This document shows, piece by piece, positions 50,803 to 60,093 of a stretch of DNA of 64,000 bases. The position numbers were made by a program, and so were the translations under genes. Source of the DNA: Flavobacteriales bacterium (GTDB lineage Bacteria > Bacteroidota > Bacteroidia > Flavobacteriales_C > GCA-002722245). How positions within the stretch are numbered: the first letter of the stretch is position 1; the number at the start of each line of letters is the position of its first letter. Location of the stretch: contig JAHEZL010000017.1 of the NCBI GenBank assembly GCA_023251095.1, positions 1 to 64,000 on the forward strand, in the 5' to 3' direction. The notes under the pieces were generated by a model. It made no database searches. It was not told where the DNA came from and worked only from the letters and a program-made list of their open reading frames with translations.

Positions 50803-51654
50803 ATGGTATTAGGAATTGATGTAGGCGGAACAACAATAAAATTCGGAGTGGTAGATGCCCTCGGAAATATTTCGGCAGCCGAAAAATTCGCTACTGAAGA
50901 GTATACAAAGTCACCGCAAGAATTTATTTCCTTAATTCAATCCCTAGCCTCCAAACATAAAGTGAAAGGTATTGGTATTGGTTTTCCGGGACAACTTTCT
51001 CTCGACAGAAAAACAGTGATAGAACTCACCAACATCCCCTCTCTAAATAGATGCAAAGTGCATGATCTATTGCAAAATATATTTCCCGATTTAAAAATTG
51101 CTTTAGAAAATGATGCGCGTTGTGCTGCCATGGCCGAGTATCGTTTTGGCAAATACCAACAAAATAATTTTTTACTCATCACACTCGGAACCGGCGTTGG
51201 CGGCGGATTAATCCTCAACGGCGAATTGTTTAAAGGAGGAAATGGAAATGCCGCGGAAGTAGGAATGATTCCTGTTGGAGAAGGAAAATATCTGGAAGAT
51301 TATATCGGTCAGAAACAAATAGTGACCTATGCTGAATCTCTATTGAAAGAAAAAGATTTAAGTGTACTCACTCTTTACAACAGAGCAAAAACAGGCGATT
51401 CCCGTGCCCTGGAAGTTTTTAAATATGTCGGAAATCTTTTAGGAGAAGCCATCATCAGCATGATTCACTTGTATGACATCCACACTATTATTATAGGTGG
51501 CGGAGTGGGAAATTCTTTTGATGTATTACAACCTTTTATCATGGAAATTTTAAACCACCGTTTGTCTCCTTATTATTTAAACGACCTGAAAATATTGCCC
51601 GCAAGTCATCAAAACGACACGGGAATTATTGGCGCAGCGAGTTTAGTGGTTTGA
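50803..51654 (+). CDS. ROK-family sugar kinase
   Basis: LGIDVGGTTIKFGVVD, ENDARCAAMAEYRFG, ITLGTGVGGGLILNGELFKGGNGNAAEVG. Confidence 0.9.
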   Translation: MVLGIDVGGTTIKFGVVDALGNISAAEKFATEEYTKSPQEFISLIQSLASKHKVKGIGIGFPGQLSLDRKTVIELTNIPSLNRCKVHDLLQNIFPDLKIALENDARCAAMAEYRFGKYQQNNFLLITLGTGVGGGLILNGELFKGGNGNAAEVGMIPVGEGKYLEDYIGQKQIVTYAESLLKEKDLSVLTLYNRAKTGDSRALEVFKYVGNLLGEAIISMIHLYDIHTIIIGGGVGNSFDVLQPFIMEILNHRLSPYYLNDLKILPASHQNDTGIIGAASLVV

Positions 51655-51663
51655 TGGAAATGG

Positions 51664-51816
51664 GTCACTAACTTCGTGCGAAGGCCCGAGCCAAGAGGTT
51701 TGATATTAAGAGGAGAAACGCAGTTTCGGTCTTGCGCGAAAGAATTTTCGTGCGGTGGCAGCATCTCTTGGCTCTTGAATTTTTTGGATACTTTTTGTTT
51801 CAAGACAAAAAGTATC
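51664..51816 (+). repeat. Structured direct repeat, copy B
   Basis: Same element as 47925-48072; terminal hairpin gatactttttg...caaaaagtatc (51787-51816). Confidence 0.88.
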
Positions 51817-51840
51817 GATTTGCTTCTTTTTAAAAGAAGA

Positions 51841-53175
51841 CTAATCTACTTTCATAAACTTCTGCGTCGTTCCTCCACTTTGAATAAAATAAACTCCCGC
51901 AGGAAAATCAGCAACGTCAATGGTGATTTTTTGCTCATTGCCGGTTTGTTTCTGCAACATCACCTGACCCAAAGAATTGTACACTGAAACCGTACCTTTC
52001 AAAGTATTGCTTCCCATATCCAAAGTAATTTGTTTTTGAGCCGGGTTTGGATACAAAGTAATTTCAGATGCAACTTCATTCTTCGCCACCGAAACCCCTA
52101 CTCCATTAAAAATAGTTGCATAGCTGGAAGCAAAGCCATTGGAAGGATTACAGGCCAGATCGCCATTGATGGACCAGGTCATCATCCCTCCTAAATCAGG
52201 ATATCCGCCTGCTTTTTTTAAAGTATAAGAACCCGGTTTTGATCCCACTCCTCTCAAATAATCAATCGCTTGTTTTTGTACTGCCGCACTCACGTATCCA
52301 CTCCCGGCAGAATTGCTGCAGGCAGGTAAAGCCACCGCAACTTTTCTTTCAGGTAAAGCAGCAAAGGCGCCGGCACCTCCCGACATTTCACTTGCAGTAA
52401 AGCCCTTGAGTACCATCTCTGTCATGGCAACAATAAAATCAGCTCCGCTAGATTCGCTGTAATCATTATTATCCAAAGCTGTTATTCCCTGTCCAACATT
52501 GTACAACTGAACCATCAATAAATCAATATCGTTTTTAAACGCATTGATAATCGGTAAATACGCCCCCGACTTATAATACGGCGTGGAATAACCTCCTTGT
52601 ACATACATCACCTCAGGCGCCATAGTGAGTAAGCAGCGCTTGCCTTTAGCCGTTTGATAATTGGCCAAAATATCTTTCACCGCCTGAATCATATTGACCA
52701 AACCTGAATCGGTATTGTTGCTCATTTTAATATTGGTAAAATCCATGGAAGAGCTTTCCAAATCCAAATCAATACCATCAAAACCATAAGTGGTCAACAA
52801 GGTTCCTACAGAACTTACAAAAGTAGCCCGTTCACTTTTGTTGTTAAGATAAATAGGAGCTGTTGCCCCGCCTAAACTCAAAAGCACTTTTCTGCCCTGC
52901 CCCTGTAAGGTAACAATGCCTGCTTTAAAGGTGGTGGTGTTGTGCGGCCCTTTATCTAGTTGCGTAAAGTTATAATCGGTGCCCCCGCTTGGTAGTGGAA
53001 AAGCCACCTCTATAACATTGTAGCGTGAATCAATGGAAGTTAAAGGCAAAGTATTCCAGTTTTCCCAATAACCTACCAAAGCAGGATAAGGCAAAGATTG
53101 GGCTGTAAGCGTTTGAAAGGAAAATAAAAGGGTAAGAGAAAGTAAGCTCAATAATGAGTAATAGTTATTTTTCAT
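51841..53175 (-). CDS. Glycoside hydrolase family 18 chitinase with T9SS sorting domain
   Basis: LVGYWENWN, FDGIDLDLESSSMD (DxxDxDxE-like), MMTWSINGD, C-terminal ITLYPNPAQKQITLDM. Confidence 0.9.
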   Translation of the reverse strand: MKNNYYSLLSLLSLTLLFSFQTLTAQSLPYPALVGYWENWNTLPLTSIDSRYNVIEVAFPLPSGGTDYNFTQLDKGPHNTTTFKAGIVTLQGQGRKVLLSLGGATAPIYLNNKSERATFVSSVGTLLTTYGFDGIDLDLESSSMDFTNIKMSNNTDSGLVNMIQAVKDILANYQTAKGKRCLLTMAPEVMYVQGGYSTPYYKSGAYLPIINAFKNDIDLLMVQLYNVGQGITALDNNDYSESSGADFIVAMTEMVLKGFTASEMSGGAGAFAALPERKVAVALPACSNSAGSGYVSAAVQKQAIDYLRGVGSKPGSYTLKKAGGYPDLGGMMTWSINGDLACNPSNGFASSYATIFNGVGVSVAKNEVASEITLYPNPAQKQITLDMGSNTLKGTVSVYNSLGQVMLQKQTGNEQKITIDVADFPAGVYFIQSGGTTQKFMKVD

Positions 53176-53293
53176 AAGTAGTAGTTTGGGATGTATAAGA
53201 TAGGGAAAAATCAGCTAGCAAAAAAATTAAAATGGGCTTAATTGTTGCATATTCACCATTCACCGCCGAGTACCGTCGGCTCACCTAATTAGT

Positions 53294-53325
53294 GTTGCGA
53301 AGCCTCCCCTTGTGTGCTATTTTTG
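53294..53325 (+). promoter_or_regulatory. Candidate Bacteroidetes-type promoter
   Basis: gttg, 20-nt spacer, tatttttg (TAnnTTTG) just upstream of ATG 53348. Confidence 0.4.
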
Positions 53326-53347
53326 TTTCATATCAATTATTAAACAC

Positions 53348-54178
53348 ATGACAACAGAAGAAATAAAGCAGGAAGACGACATGATGAAGGAGTGGGAAAA
53401 AACCCACAGAAGAGGAAGGATAATAGGCAGTTTACTGATAATTACTGCCGGCTCCCTGTTCATGGCAAAGGAAGCAGGAGCTTTGATTCCGGAATGGGTT
53501 TTCACCTGGAAAATGTTGCTGATCGCAATAGGCGTTCACGTTGCACTTAAACATAGTTTCCGTAAATTTTTCTGGTTGCCGCTGGTATTGGTGGGAGGTG
53601 TATTTTTAATCACTCAGGACATTGCTCCCGAACTGGCAATGAGTAAATATCTGTGGCCTGCTGCCATTATTTTAGTAGGATTGCTGATGTTGTTTAAACC
53701 ACGTAAAAAATGTGGGCCGTACCATAATTACCACCGCTGGAAAAGACACCAGTGGAAACACCGCAACTGGGAGGAACACAAAGAAAAACACTGGGAACAA
53801 AAACGTTTTCAATATTCGGAAGAAGGCGGATCTCCAGAAGATTATATTCAGGCCGACATTGTTTTTAGCGGAGTAAAAAAAAACATAATCTCTAAAGATT
53901 TTAAAGGCGGCAAGATCAATGTTGTTTTTGGCGGCGCTGAAATCAACCTGAGTCAATCCGATATACAAGGCAGAGTAGAAATTGAAATTTCACAGGTGTT
54001 TGCAGGCATTAAATTAATTGTGCCTGCCCACTGGAAAATAAAATCCGAAATGGAGACTATCATGGCCGGCATGGAAGACAAAAGAAATGTGCGCAACGAT
54101 GTGGTGGGTGATTCTGATAAAATACTGGTATTGAAAGGAAGTATTGTTTTCGGAGGAATTGAAATAAAGAGTTATTAA
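53348..54178 (+). CDS. LiaF-like/DUF5668-type membrane protein
   Basis: Four TM-like segments, then His/Trp-rich linker and C-terminal KINVVFGGAEINLSQSDI...GSIVFGGIEIKSY; start at MTTEEIKQEDD. Confidence 0.72.
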   Translation: MTTEEIKQEDDMMKEWEKTHRRGRIIGSLLIITAGSLFMAKEAGALIPEWVFTWKMLLIAIGVHVALKHSFRKFFWLPLVLVGGVFLITQDIAPELAMSKYLWPAAIILVGLLMLFKPRKKCGPYHNYHRWKRHQWKHRNWEEHKEKHWEQKRFQYSEEGGSPEDYIQADIVFSGVKKNIISKDFKGGKINVVFGGAEINLSQSDIQGRVEIEISQVFAGIKLIVPAHWKIKSEMETIMAGMEDKRNVRNDVVGDSDKILVLKGSIVFGGIEIKSY

Positions 54179-54199
54179 ATTTAGCCAAATCTGCTTTCC

Positions 54200-55237
54200 T
54201 TGAGTACAAGTTTCTCATATCCTAAAATGATTTTAACCTACGGCGCCTGGTGGATCATCTGGATAGTGATACAAACCTGGGTTTTGCATTCACTGGGATT
54301 GGAATGGAGTGAGGCTTGTGTGGACGCTACCATTTCAAATGTACTCCTGACTTTAAGCGGATATACCACCGAAATCACTTCGCGTTATTACAATCCCGAT
54401 AAACAAAATCGCTGGTTTCGTTTTGTATGGGCGCTGGCACTGGCCATCATTTGTGCATTGGCGATCAACTGGATTTTAGCGCAAATTTATTTCGACAATC
54501 AGCACTATATCGCCTTCCTTGAAAAATCTTTGCCTTTGCGTTTTGTATACGCCTTCCTTATGATTTCTTTTATGGGAGTAATCTCCTGGTTGATGCGCCA
54601 AATGAAGGAAGAACAGGAAAGTAAAGCGCGTAAAAACGACGCCGAAAATTTATTGCGTGAAGCTGAATTGTCCAATTTGCGCCAACAGATTCAACCGCAT
54701 TTTTTATTCAACAGCTTAAATTCTATTAGCGCTCTCGTTGGAACCCGACCGGAAGAAGCACGAAAAATGATTTATCAATTGTCGGATTTTTTGCGCGGCA
54801 CGCTCAAAAAAGATGAACAACAAGTTGTACCGCTTTCCGAAGAATTGCAACATCTTCAACTCTATCTTGAAATTGAAAAAGTACGGTTCGGACATCGCCT
54901 CCTCACCGATATTAATTGCGATGACGAAAGTTTAAAAATGAAATTGCCGGCTTTGCTTTTACAGCCTATTGTAGAAAATGCGATTAAGTTCGGACTCTAC
55001 GACACCATCGGAGAAGTTACCATAAAAATCTCCGCAAAAGCAGAAGATAACATGCTTTCCGTGCAAATTGAAAATCCTTACGATTCTGAAACTTCAAAGC
55101 CAAAACACGGAACAGGTTTCGGACTCAATTCCGTGCAGCGCCGCTTGTATTTATTGTATGCGCGCAACGATTTACTCGCTACAAAAACACAACAAAATAT
55201 TTTTATCACCTCAGTTAAAATACCGCAAAGTTTATGA
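54200..55237 (+). CDS. LytS-like sensor histidine kinase
   Basis: LSNLRQQIQPHFLFNSLNSISALV, LPALLLQPIVENAIKFGL. Confidence 0.88.
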   Translation: MSTSFSYPKMILTYGAWWIIWIVIQTWVLHSLGLEWSEACVDATISNVLLTLSGYTTEITSRYYNPDKQNRWFRFVWALALAIICALAINWILAQIYFDNQHYIAFLEKSLPLRFVYAFLMISFMGVISWLMRQMKEEQESKARKNDAENLLREAELSNLRQQIQPHFLFNSLNSISALVGTRPEEARKMIYQLSDFLRGTLKKDEQQVVPLSEELQHLQLYLEIEKVRFGHRLLTDINCDDESLKMKLPALLLQPIVENAIKFGLYDTIGEVTIKISAKAEDNMLSVQIENPYDSETSKPKHGTGFGLNSVQRRLYLLYARNDLLATKTQQNIFITSVKIPQSL

Positions 55238-55977
55238 TAAAAGCAGTAGTTATCGACGACGAGCCTTTGGCAAGAAGCATCATTAAAGAATATCTTCAAT
55301 CACATCCGGAGATAGAATTGATGCAGGAATGTAACGATGGCTTTGAAGGCGTGAAAGCCATTCAACAGCACCAACCCGATTTAATTTTTCTGGATATTCA
55401 AATGCCAAAAATCAATGGCTTCGAAATGCTGGAACTCGTGGATCCTGCGCCATCTGTGATTTTCACTACCGCCTTTGATGAATATGCCATCAAAGCTTTT
55501 GAAGCTCATGCCATTGATTATCTCCTGAAACCCTTTGGTAAAGAGCGTTTCGATAAGGCCATTCACAAATGGATGCAACAAAAAACACAAAATAAAACAG
55601 ATAATAAAACCGCCAACTTGCTTGAAAAACTACCACAACAACCCGATGAACAACATCGTGTGGTGGTGAAGAATGGCGCCAATATCCGCATCATTCCCGT
55701 ACAGGATATTTTTTACATTGAAGCTTACGACGACTACGTGAAAATTTTCACCAAGGACAACTACCAGCTGAAAAAGAAAACGATGTCGCACTTTGAACAA
55801 GTGCTTGATCCAAAAGAATTTTTGCGCGTGCACCGCTCCTTCATAGTTCAACTTCAACAAATCACAAAAGTGGAGCAATCAGAAAAATCAACGCATGTTG
55901 CGCTATTGAAAAACGGCGCTAAAGTGCCGTTGAGCAGAACGGGGTATGCGAAGTTGAAAGAGGTGTTGGGGGTATAA
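55234..55977 (+). CDS. LytTR-family response regulator
   Basis: KAVVIDDEPLARSII, PDLIFLDIQMPKINGFEML, LytTR VVVKNGANIRIIPVQDIFYIEAYDDYVKIF. Confidence 0.93.
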   Translation: MIKAVVIDDEPLARSIIKEYLQSHPEIELMQECNDGFEGVKAIQQHQPDLIFLDIQMPKINGFEMLELVDPAPSVIFTTAFDEYAIKAFEAHAIDYLLKPFGKERFDKAIHKWMQQKTQNKTDNKTANLLEKLPQQPDEQHRVVVKNGANIRIIPVQDIFYIEAYDDYVKIFTKDNYQLKKKTMSHFEQVLDPKEFLRVHRSFIVQLQQITKVEQSEKSTHVALLKNGAKVPLSRTGYAKLKEVLGV

Positions 55978-56133
55978 ATCCCTCTGCCTCCGCACAGAAT
56001 TCCTCCGCACCTCCCTTTTTCAAAGGGAGAGGCCCATTCCCTGAAAAGCTTTTCCTGAAAATGCATGAGTACTGCACTTCTCCCTTTGAAAAAGGGAGGT
56101 GCGGAGGAATTCTGTGCGCAGGCAGAGGGATTT
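55976..56133. repeat. Near-perfect long inverted repeat between convergent genes
   Basis: Arms 55976-56030 and 56079-56133 pair at 54/55 positions, 48-nt spacer. Confidence 0.93.
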
Positions 56134-56135
56134 AA

Positions 56136-56507
56136 TTATTTATCAAAAAACATCATCTTCACCGCCACCACCATCATCACTCCCGCAAATATTTTTTTCA
56201 CCATCCCCTCTTCAATATTCAAAATAAATTTTGATCCGAAAAAAGCGCCGACCACAAAAGGAAGCGCCAATAAAAGCGCATATTTAATATCTATTGCTTC
56301 TCCCTTGTAATAATTCATCACCCCTAAAATTCCAACCGGCAAAAGCATCATTGCCAAGCTGGTTCCCTGTGCCGAATGCTGGTTCATTCCTAAAAAATAA
56401 ACCAGGCAAGGGACTATCACTATTCCTCCGCCTACACCTATCATGCCGCTAAAAAGTCCGGCTATCAAGCCAATGATCAATAATATTAAAATTGTGGTTG
56501 TGCTCAT
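56136..56507 (-). CDS. TauE/SafE-family permease, short
   Basis: GLIAGLFSGMIGVGGGIVIVPCLVYFLGMNQHSAQGTSLAMMLLPVG. Confidence 0.82.
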   Translation of the reverse strand: MSTTTILILLIIGLIAGLFSGMIGVGGGIVIVPCLVYFLGMNQHSAQGTSLAMMLLPVGILGVMNYYKGEAIDIKYALLLALPFVVGAFFGSKFILNIEEGMVKKIFAGVMMVVAVKMMFFDK

Positions 56508-57112
56508 TATTTCAAAAATTTATAAAGTTTTGGAGTACTCTTTCGATTGATACAATCAGGCAAATTGAATTTATAAACAAGCTTTTTATCCTTCATAAAA
56601 ATTGAGGAAAGCATGTCTGACGAATTATCAATGATTAAAACTGAATTCCAATCCTGAAAAGTTAAATCTAAAACCTTTAATCCTTCTTCAAAATTCTCTT
56701 TTATTGATGACTTACTAATATTATGTCCTCCTTGTAAAACCCTTTCAGCAACTCTGTTTTCAGATTGTTTAATGTCATTTAAAGATAAATAAATAAGGTT
56801 TATTGAATATCCTGCCTTTTCAAAATATGGTATTGGTTTCAACTGATCTTCACGTAAATTACATTCGTAGGAAAAATCTACCTCAGAAGCAATTTTCTTC
56901 ATGTACAGCTCACGAAATAATTCATCCAATTTCTTATCCTCTTCTCTTTGGAATCTTAAGATATCATCTGGTAATTGCGAAGGATCAATCAATTTCTTCA
57001 AATCATCCAAATTAACTGGCGCAGAAGGCAAAATGTTTTGTTTTAAAAAATACTCTGTGCAGGTAGATTTACCAGCGCCATTAGGGCCGGCGAGAATGGT
57101 TAGATTTTTCAT
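56507..57112 (-). CDS. Zeta-toxin-like P-loop kinase/ATPase
   Basis: LTILAGPNGAGKSTCTEYFL; ASEVDFSYECNL; YLSLNDIKQSENRVAERVLQGGHNI. Confidence 0.78.
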   Translation of the reverse strand: MKNLTILAGPNGAGKSTCTEYFLKQNILPSAPVNLDDLKKLIDPSQLPDDILRFQREEDKKLDELFRELYMKKIASEVDFSYECNLREDQLKPIPYFEKAGYSINLIYLSLNDIKQSENRVAERVLQGGHNISKSSIKENFEEGLKVLDLTFQDWNSVLIIDNSSDMLSSIFMKDKKLVYKFNLPDCINRKSTPKLYKFLK

Positions 57113-57305
57113 TCTCTAAAATTTCTATAATGTTTTTTTGAATATACCCCTCTTCAATCCCTAACTTCACAATATCGGGCATTTTTGTTTTAAGTTGAGC
57201 AAGCAAACGATCCATATAAGTAGGGAAATCCTTCTCATACTTGGTGCGCCATTTCTCAAAACCGAGAATTGGACCTCCTTGTGATATGGCTTCTTTTGTA
57301 CTCAT
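57081..57305 (-). CDS. Small hypothetical protein, candidate antitoxin partner
   Basis: 74 aa, overlaps start of zeta-like gene by 32 bp, same strand. Confidence 0.55.
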   Translation of the reverse strand: MSTKEAISQGGPILGFEKWRTKYEKDFPTYMDRLLAQLKTKMPDIVKLGIEEGYIQKNIIEILENEKSNHSRRP

Positions 57306-57397
57306 ATAATGAGGTAAATATAGTAAAATTGTTTGCTGTAAGCCAGTACTAAGAATACATAGTTTTATCCTATCCTATAAAATCTTAAATTCGCCAA

Positions 57398-59542
57398 ATG
57401 AAACAACTTATTCAATCCTATAAAACAGGAGAACTCGGAATTTTTGAGGTCCCTGCCCCTGTATGTGGCGACAATGGTGTAGTGATCCGCACAAAATCAT
57501 CTTTGGTTTCGGCAGGAACCGAAAAAATGATTGTCGACCTGGCCAAAAAATCCCTCCTCGGAAAAGCGCAAGCGCGTCCGGATTTGGTGAAACAAGTCAT
57601 CACCAAAATGAAACAGGAAGGCATAAAAAATACGCTTGAAAAAGTTTTTACAAAATTAGATACTCCCATTCCACTGGGATACAGCTGCGTTGGTGAAGTA
57701 CTGGAAGTAGGAAGAAATGTAACAGGAATTTCTGTTGGCGACCGTGTTGCCTGCGGTGGTGCGGGTTATGCCAACCACAGTGAAATCAATTACGTGCCAA
57801 GAAATTTATTGGTAAAAGTTCCCGAAAAAATTTCTGATGAAGAAGCTGCTTTCGTGACGGTTGGGGCTATTGCGCTGCAAGGCGTTCGACAAACGGCGCC
57901 GATGATAGGCGAACGTATTGCTGTAATTGGTTTAGGTTTATTGGGACAACTCACAGTTCAATTACTCAAAGCAAATGGCTGTAAAGTGATTGGAACCGAT
58001 TTCGATCCTAAAAAATTAGAATTAGCTAAAGAACTCGGCGCTGATGCGGTTTGCGGACCCGAAGACTTAATTCAGGCCTGCAAAAATTTCAGCGATGGCC
58101 GCGGTGTGGATGCTGTAGTGATCACTGCTTCTACCTCCAGCGACCAGCCTGTTGCCGATGCCGGTGAAATTTGCCGCATGAAAGGCCGCGTGGTGATTGT
58201 TGGATTGGTGGGTATGAATATTCCGCGCGAATACTACTACAAAAAAGAACTGGAGCTGAAATTGTCGATGGCTTACGGTCCGGGAAGATACGATGCTCAA
58301 TACGAAGAACAAGGAATTGATTATCCTTTTGCGCACGTTCGCTGGACAGAGCAACGTAACTTTGAAGCATTTTTAGGATTGGTGGAAGAAGGAAAAGTGA
58401 GTCCGCAAAAATTGCTCACGCACCGCATTGGCTTCGACAAAGCTTTGGATGCTTACGATCTTCTCGAAGGAAAAGTAAAAGAATATTACCTCGGCATTGT
58501 ATTGAAATACAACGAAGCCGCTACCGACAGTCGCAAACCAATTGCAATGAACACCAACTCGGTTTCTGCTACAGGAATCAATGTTGGATTGATTGGTGCA
58601 GGAAATTTTACCAAAGGTGTTATTCTTCCAAACCTCGGAAAAGTAGGCGGATTCAACCTTACAGGAGTTTGTACCGCTACCGGTGTATCGGCACATTCCA
58701 CAGGAAAAAAATACAATTTCAAATTCATCACTACCGATGCAAATGAGTTGATTCAGCACAACGACATCAATACTATTTTCATCACTACGCGCCACAACGA
58801 TCACGGCGAAAAAGTAATCCGTGCTATTGAAAAAGCGAAAAATGTTTTTGTGGAAAAACCACTCACCATTGATGAAGGTGAACTGGAATTAATCAAAGAA
58901 AAATACAACGCACTCAATAAAAAACCAATTTTACAAGTTGGCTACAACCGCCGATTTTCTCCGCTCGTTAAGCGCATGAAAACCGCTATTGGCACCTTGC
59001 CTGTCTCTGTCTCTTACAGAATCAATGCTGGAGTAATTCCACTCAATTCATGGATACAAGATCCAACTGTGGGCGGCGGAAGAATTTTAGGAGAGCTCTG
59101 TCACTTTGTGGATACTTGTTTGTTCCTGGCAGGAAGCACACCAGTTTCTGTATATGCAAGTTCAGTTAAAAAACCCGATCAATCTATTCCCGATGAAGAC
59201 AACGTGAGTGTTGTGCTTTCTTTTGAAAATGGATCAACCGCTACCATCAATTATTTCGCGTTCGGTAACGGACAATTACCAAAAGAGTTCATCGAAGTAT
59301 TTGCGCCTAACATTGCTATGCAAATGGACAACTATCGTGAACTCACCATCTTCGCAGGATCTTCTAAAAACCGCACGAAATCATCCAACCAGGACAAAGG
59401 CTTTAAAGGAGAATTCGAAGCTTTCGCTGAAGCGATAAAATCTGGAAAACCTGCAATTAGTTTTGAGGAGTTGTATGCTGTATCGAAAGTGACTTTTAAG
59501 GTTTTGGAGAGTTTGAAGACGGGGTTGGTGGTGAGATTATGA
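57398..59542 (+). CDS. Fused zinc-type alcohol dehydrogenase and Gfo/Idh/MocA oxidoreductase
   Basis: IPLGYSCVGEVLEVGRNV, IAVIGLGLLGQLTVQLLKANG then NVGLIGAGNFTKGVILPNL, FVEKPLTIDEGEL. Confidence 0.87.
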   Translation: MKQLIQSYKTGELGIFEVPAPVCGDNGVVIRTKSSLVSAGTEKMIVDLAKKSLLGKAQARPDLVKQVITKMKQEGIKNTLEKVFTKLDTPIPLGYSCVGEVLEVGRNVTGISVGDRVACGGAGYANHSEINYVPRNLLVKVPEKISDEEAAFVTVGAIALQGVRQTAPMIGERIAVIGLGLLGQLTVQLLKANGCKVIGTDFDPKKLELAKELGADAVCGPEDLIQACKNFSDGRGVDAVVITASTSSDQPVADAGEICRMKGRVVIVGLVGMNIPREYYYKKELELKLSMAYGPGRYDAQYEEQGIDYPFAHVRWTEQRNFEAFLGLVEEGKVSPQKLLTHRIGFDKALDAYDLLEGKVKEYYLGIVLKYNEAATDSRKPIAMNTNSVSATGINVGLIGAGNFTKGVILPNLGKVGGFNLTGVCTATGVSAHSTGKKYNFKFITTDANELIQHNDINTIFITTRHNDHGEKVIRAIEKAKNVFVEKPLTIDEGELELIKEKYNALNKKPILQVGYNRRFSPLVKRMKTAIGTLPVSVSYRINAGVIPLNSWIQDPTVGGGRILGELCHFVDTCLFLAGSTPVSVYASSVKKPDQSIPDEDNVSVVLSFENGSTATINYFAFGNGQLPKEFIEVFAPNIAMQMDNYRELTIFAGSSKNRTKSSNQDKGFKGEFEAFAEAIKSGKPAISFEELYAVSKVTFKVLESLKTGLVVRL

Positions 59543-59913
59543 GAGTGATTTTTATCAACATATTATGTCTTTTATTTTTATTCTCATGTGGTGAAAATAA
59601 CAGTAACGAAACGGTTATTGCTTCATTTGAAAACTCAAGTATAAAAGAGATCCCTTTCAATCATTTTCTTTTCAAGAAAATTCCAATACCTGAAAATCCT
59701 TTTGACACTATTAATATTAAAACCCTAGATTTCTTTCCTGAAATACAAGGATTGCAGACTATTGCTAGTGTATCAGTTGTAAAAAGTATTCATGGGAATA
59801 GTTACACACTAATTAGTGAGTGCAACAATGAGGTAGAGAGAAGTTACTATGTCTTTAATAAAGATAGTGTTTGGATTTGCTATGGTATTGAAGAGGATAA
59901 ATGCAATGAATAA
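59539..59913 (+). CDS. Small putative lipoprotein
   Basis: Signal peptide with lipobox LLFLFSCGENN; 4-bp overlap with upstream gene. Confidence 0.55.
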   Translation: MRVIFINILCLLFLFSCGENNSNETVIASFENSSIKEIPFNHFLFKKIPIPENPFDTINIKTLDFFPEIQGLQTIASVSVVKSIHGNSYTLISECNNEVERSYYVFNKDSVWICYGIEEDKCNE

Positions 59914-59931
59914 TACCGTCTCACGCCCGCC

Positions 59932-59962
59932 TCACCAAGTTTAGCGCAGCGTAACTTGGTGA
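59932..59962. repeat. Palindrome family, copy 1
   Basis: tcaccaagtt-tagcgcagcgt-aacttggtga. Confidence 0.8.
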
Positions 59963-60093
59963 TTCAACAAACCCCTACCACCCTGAGGCTGCATTTCCAT
60001 TTTCACATCCAATAAATCCTTGCGCTATATTTATTATTAATTTACTTTTGGCAACTGGATCTGGAAGTTATTTATTCTCAGTAAAACTTATTT

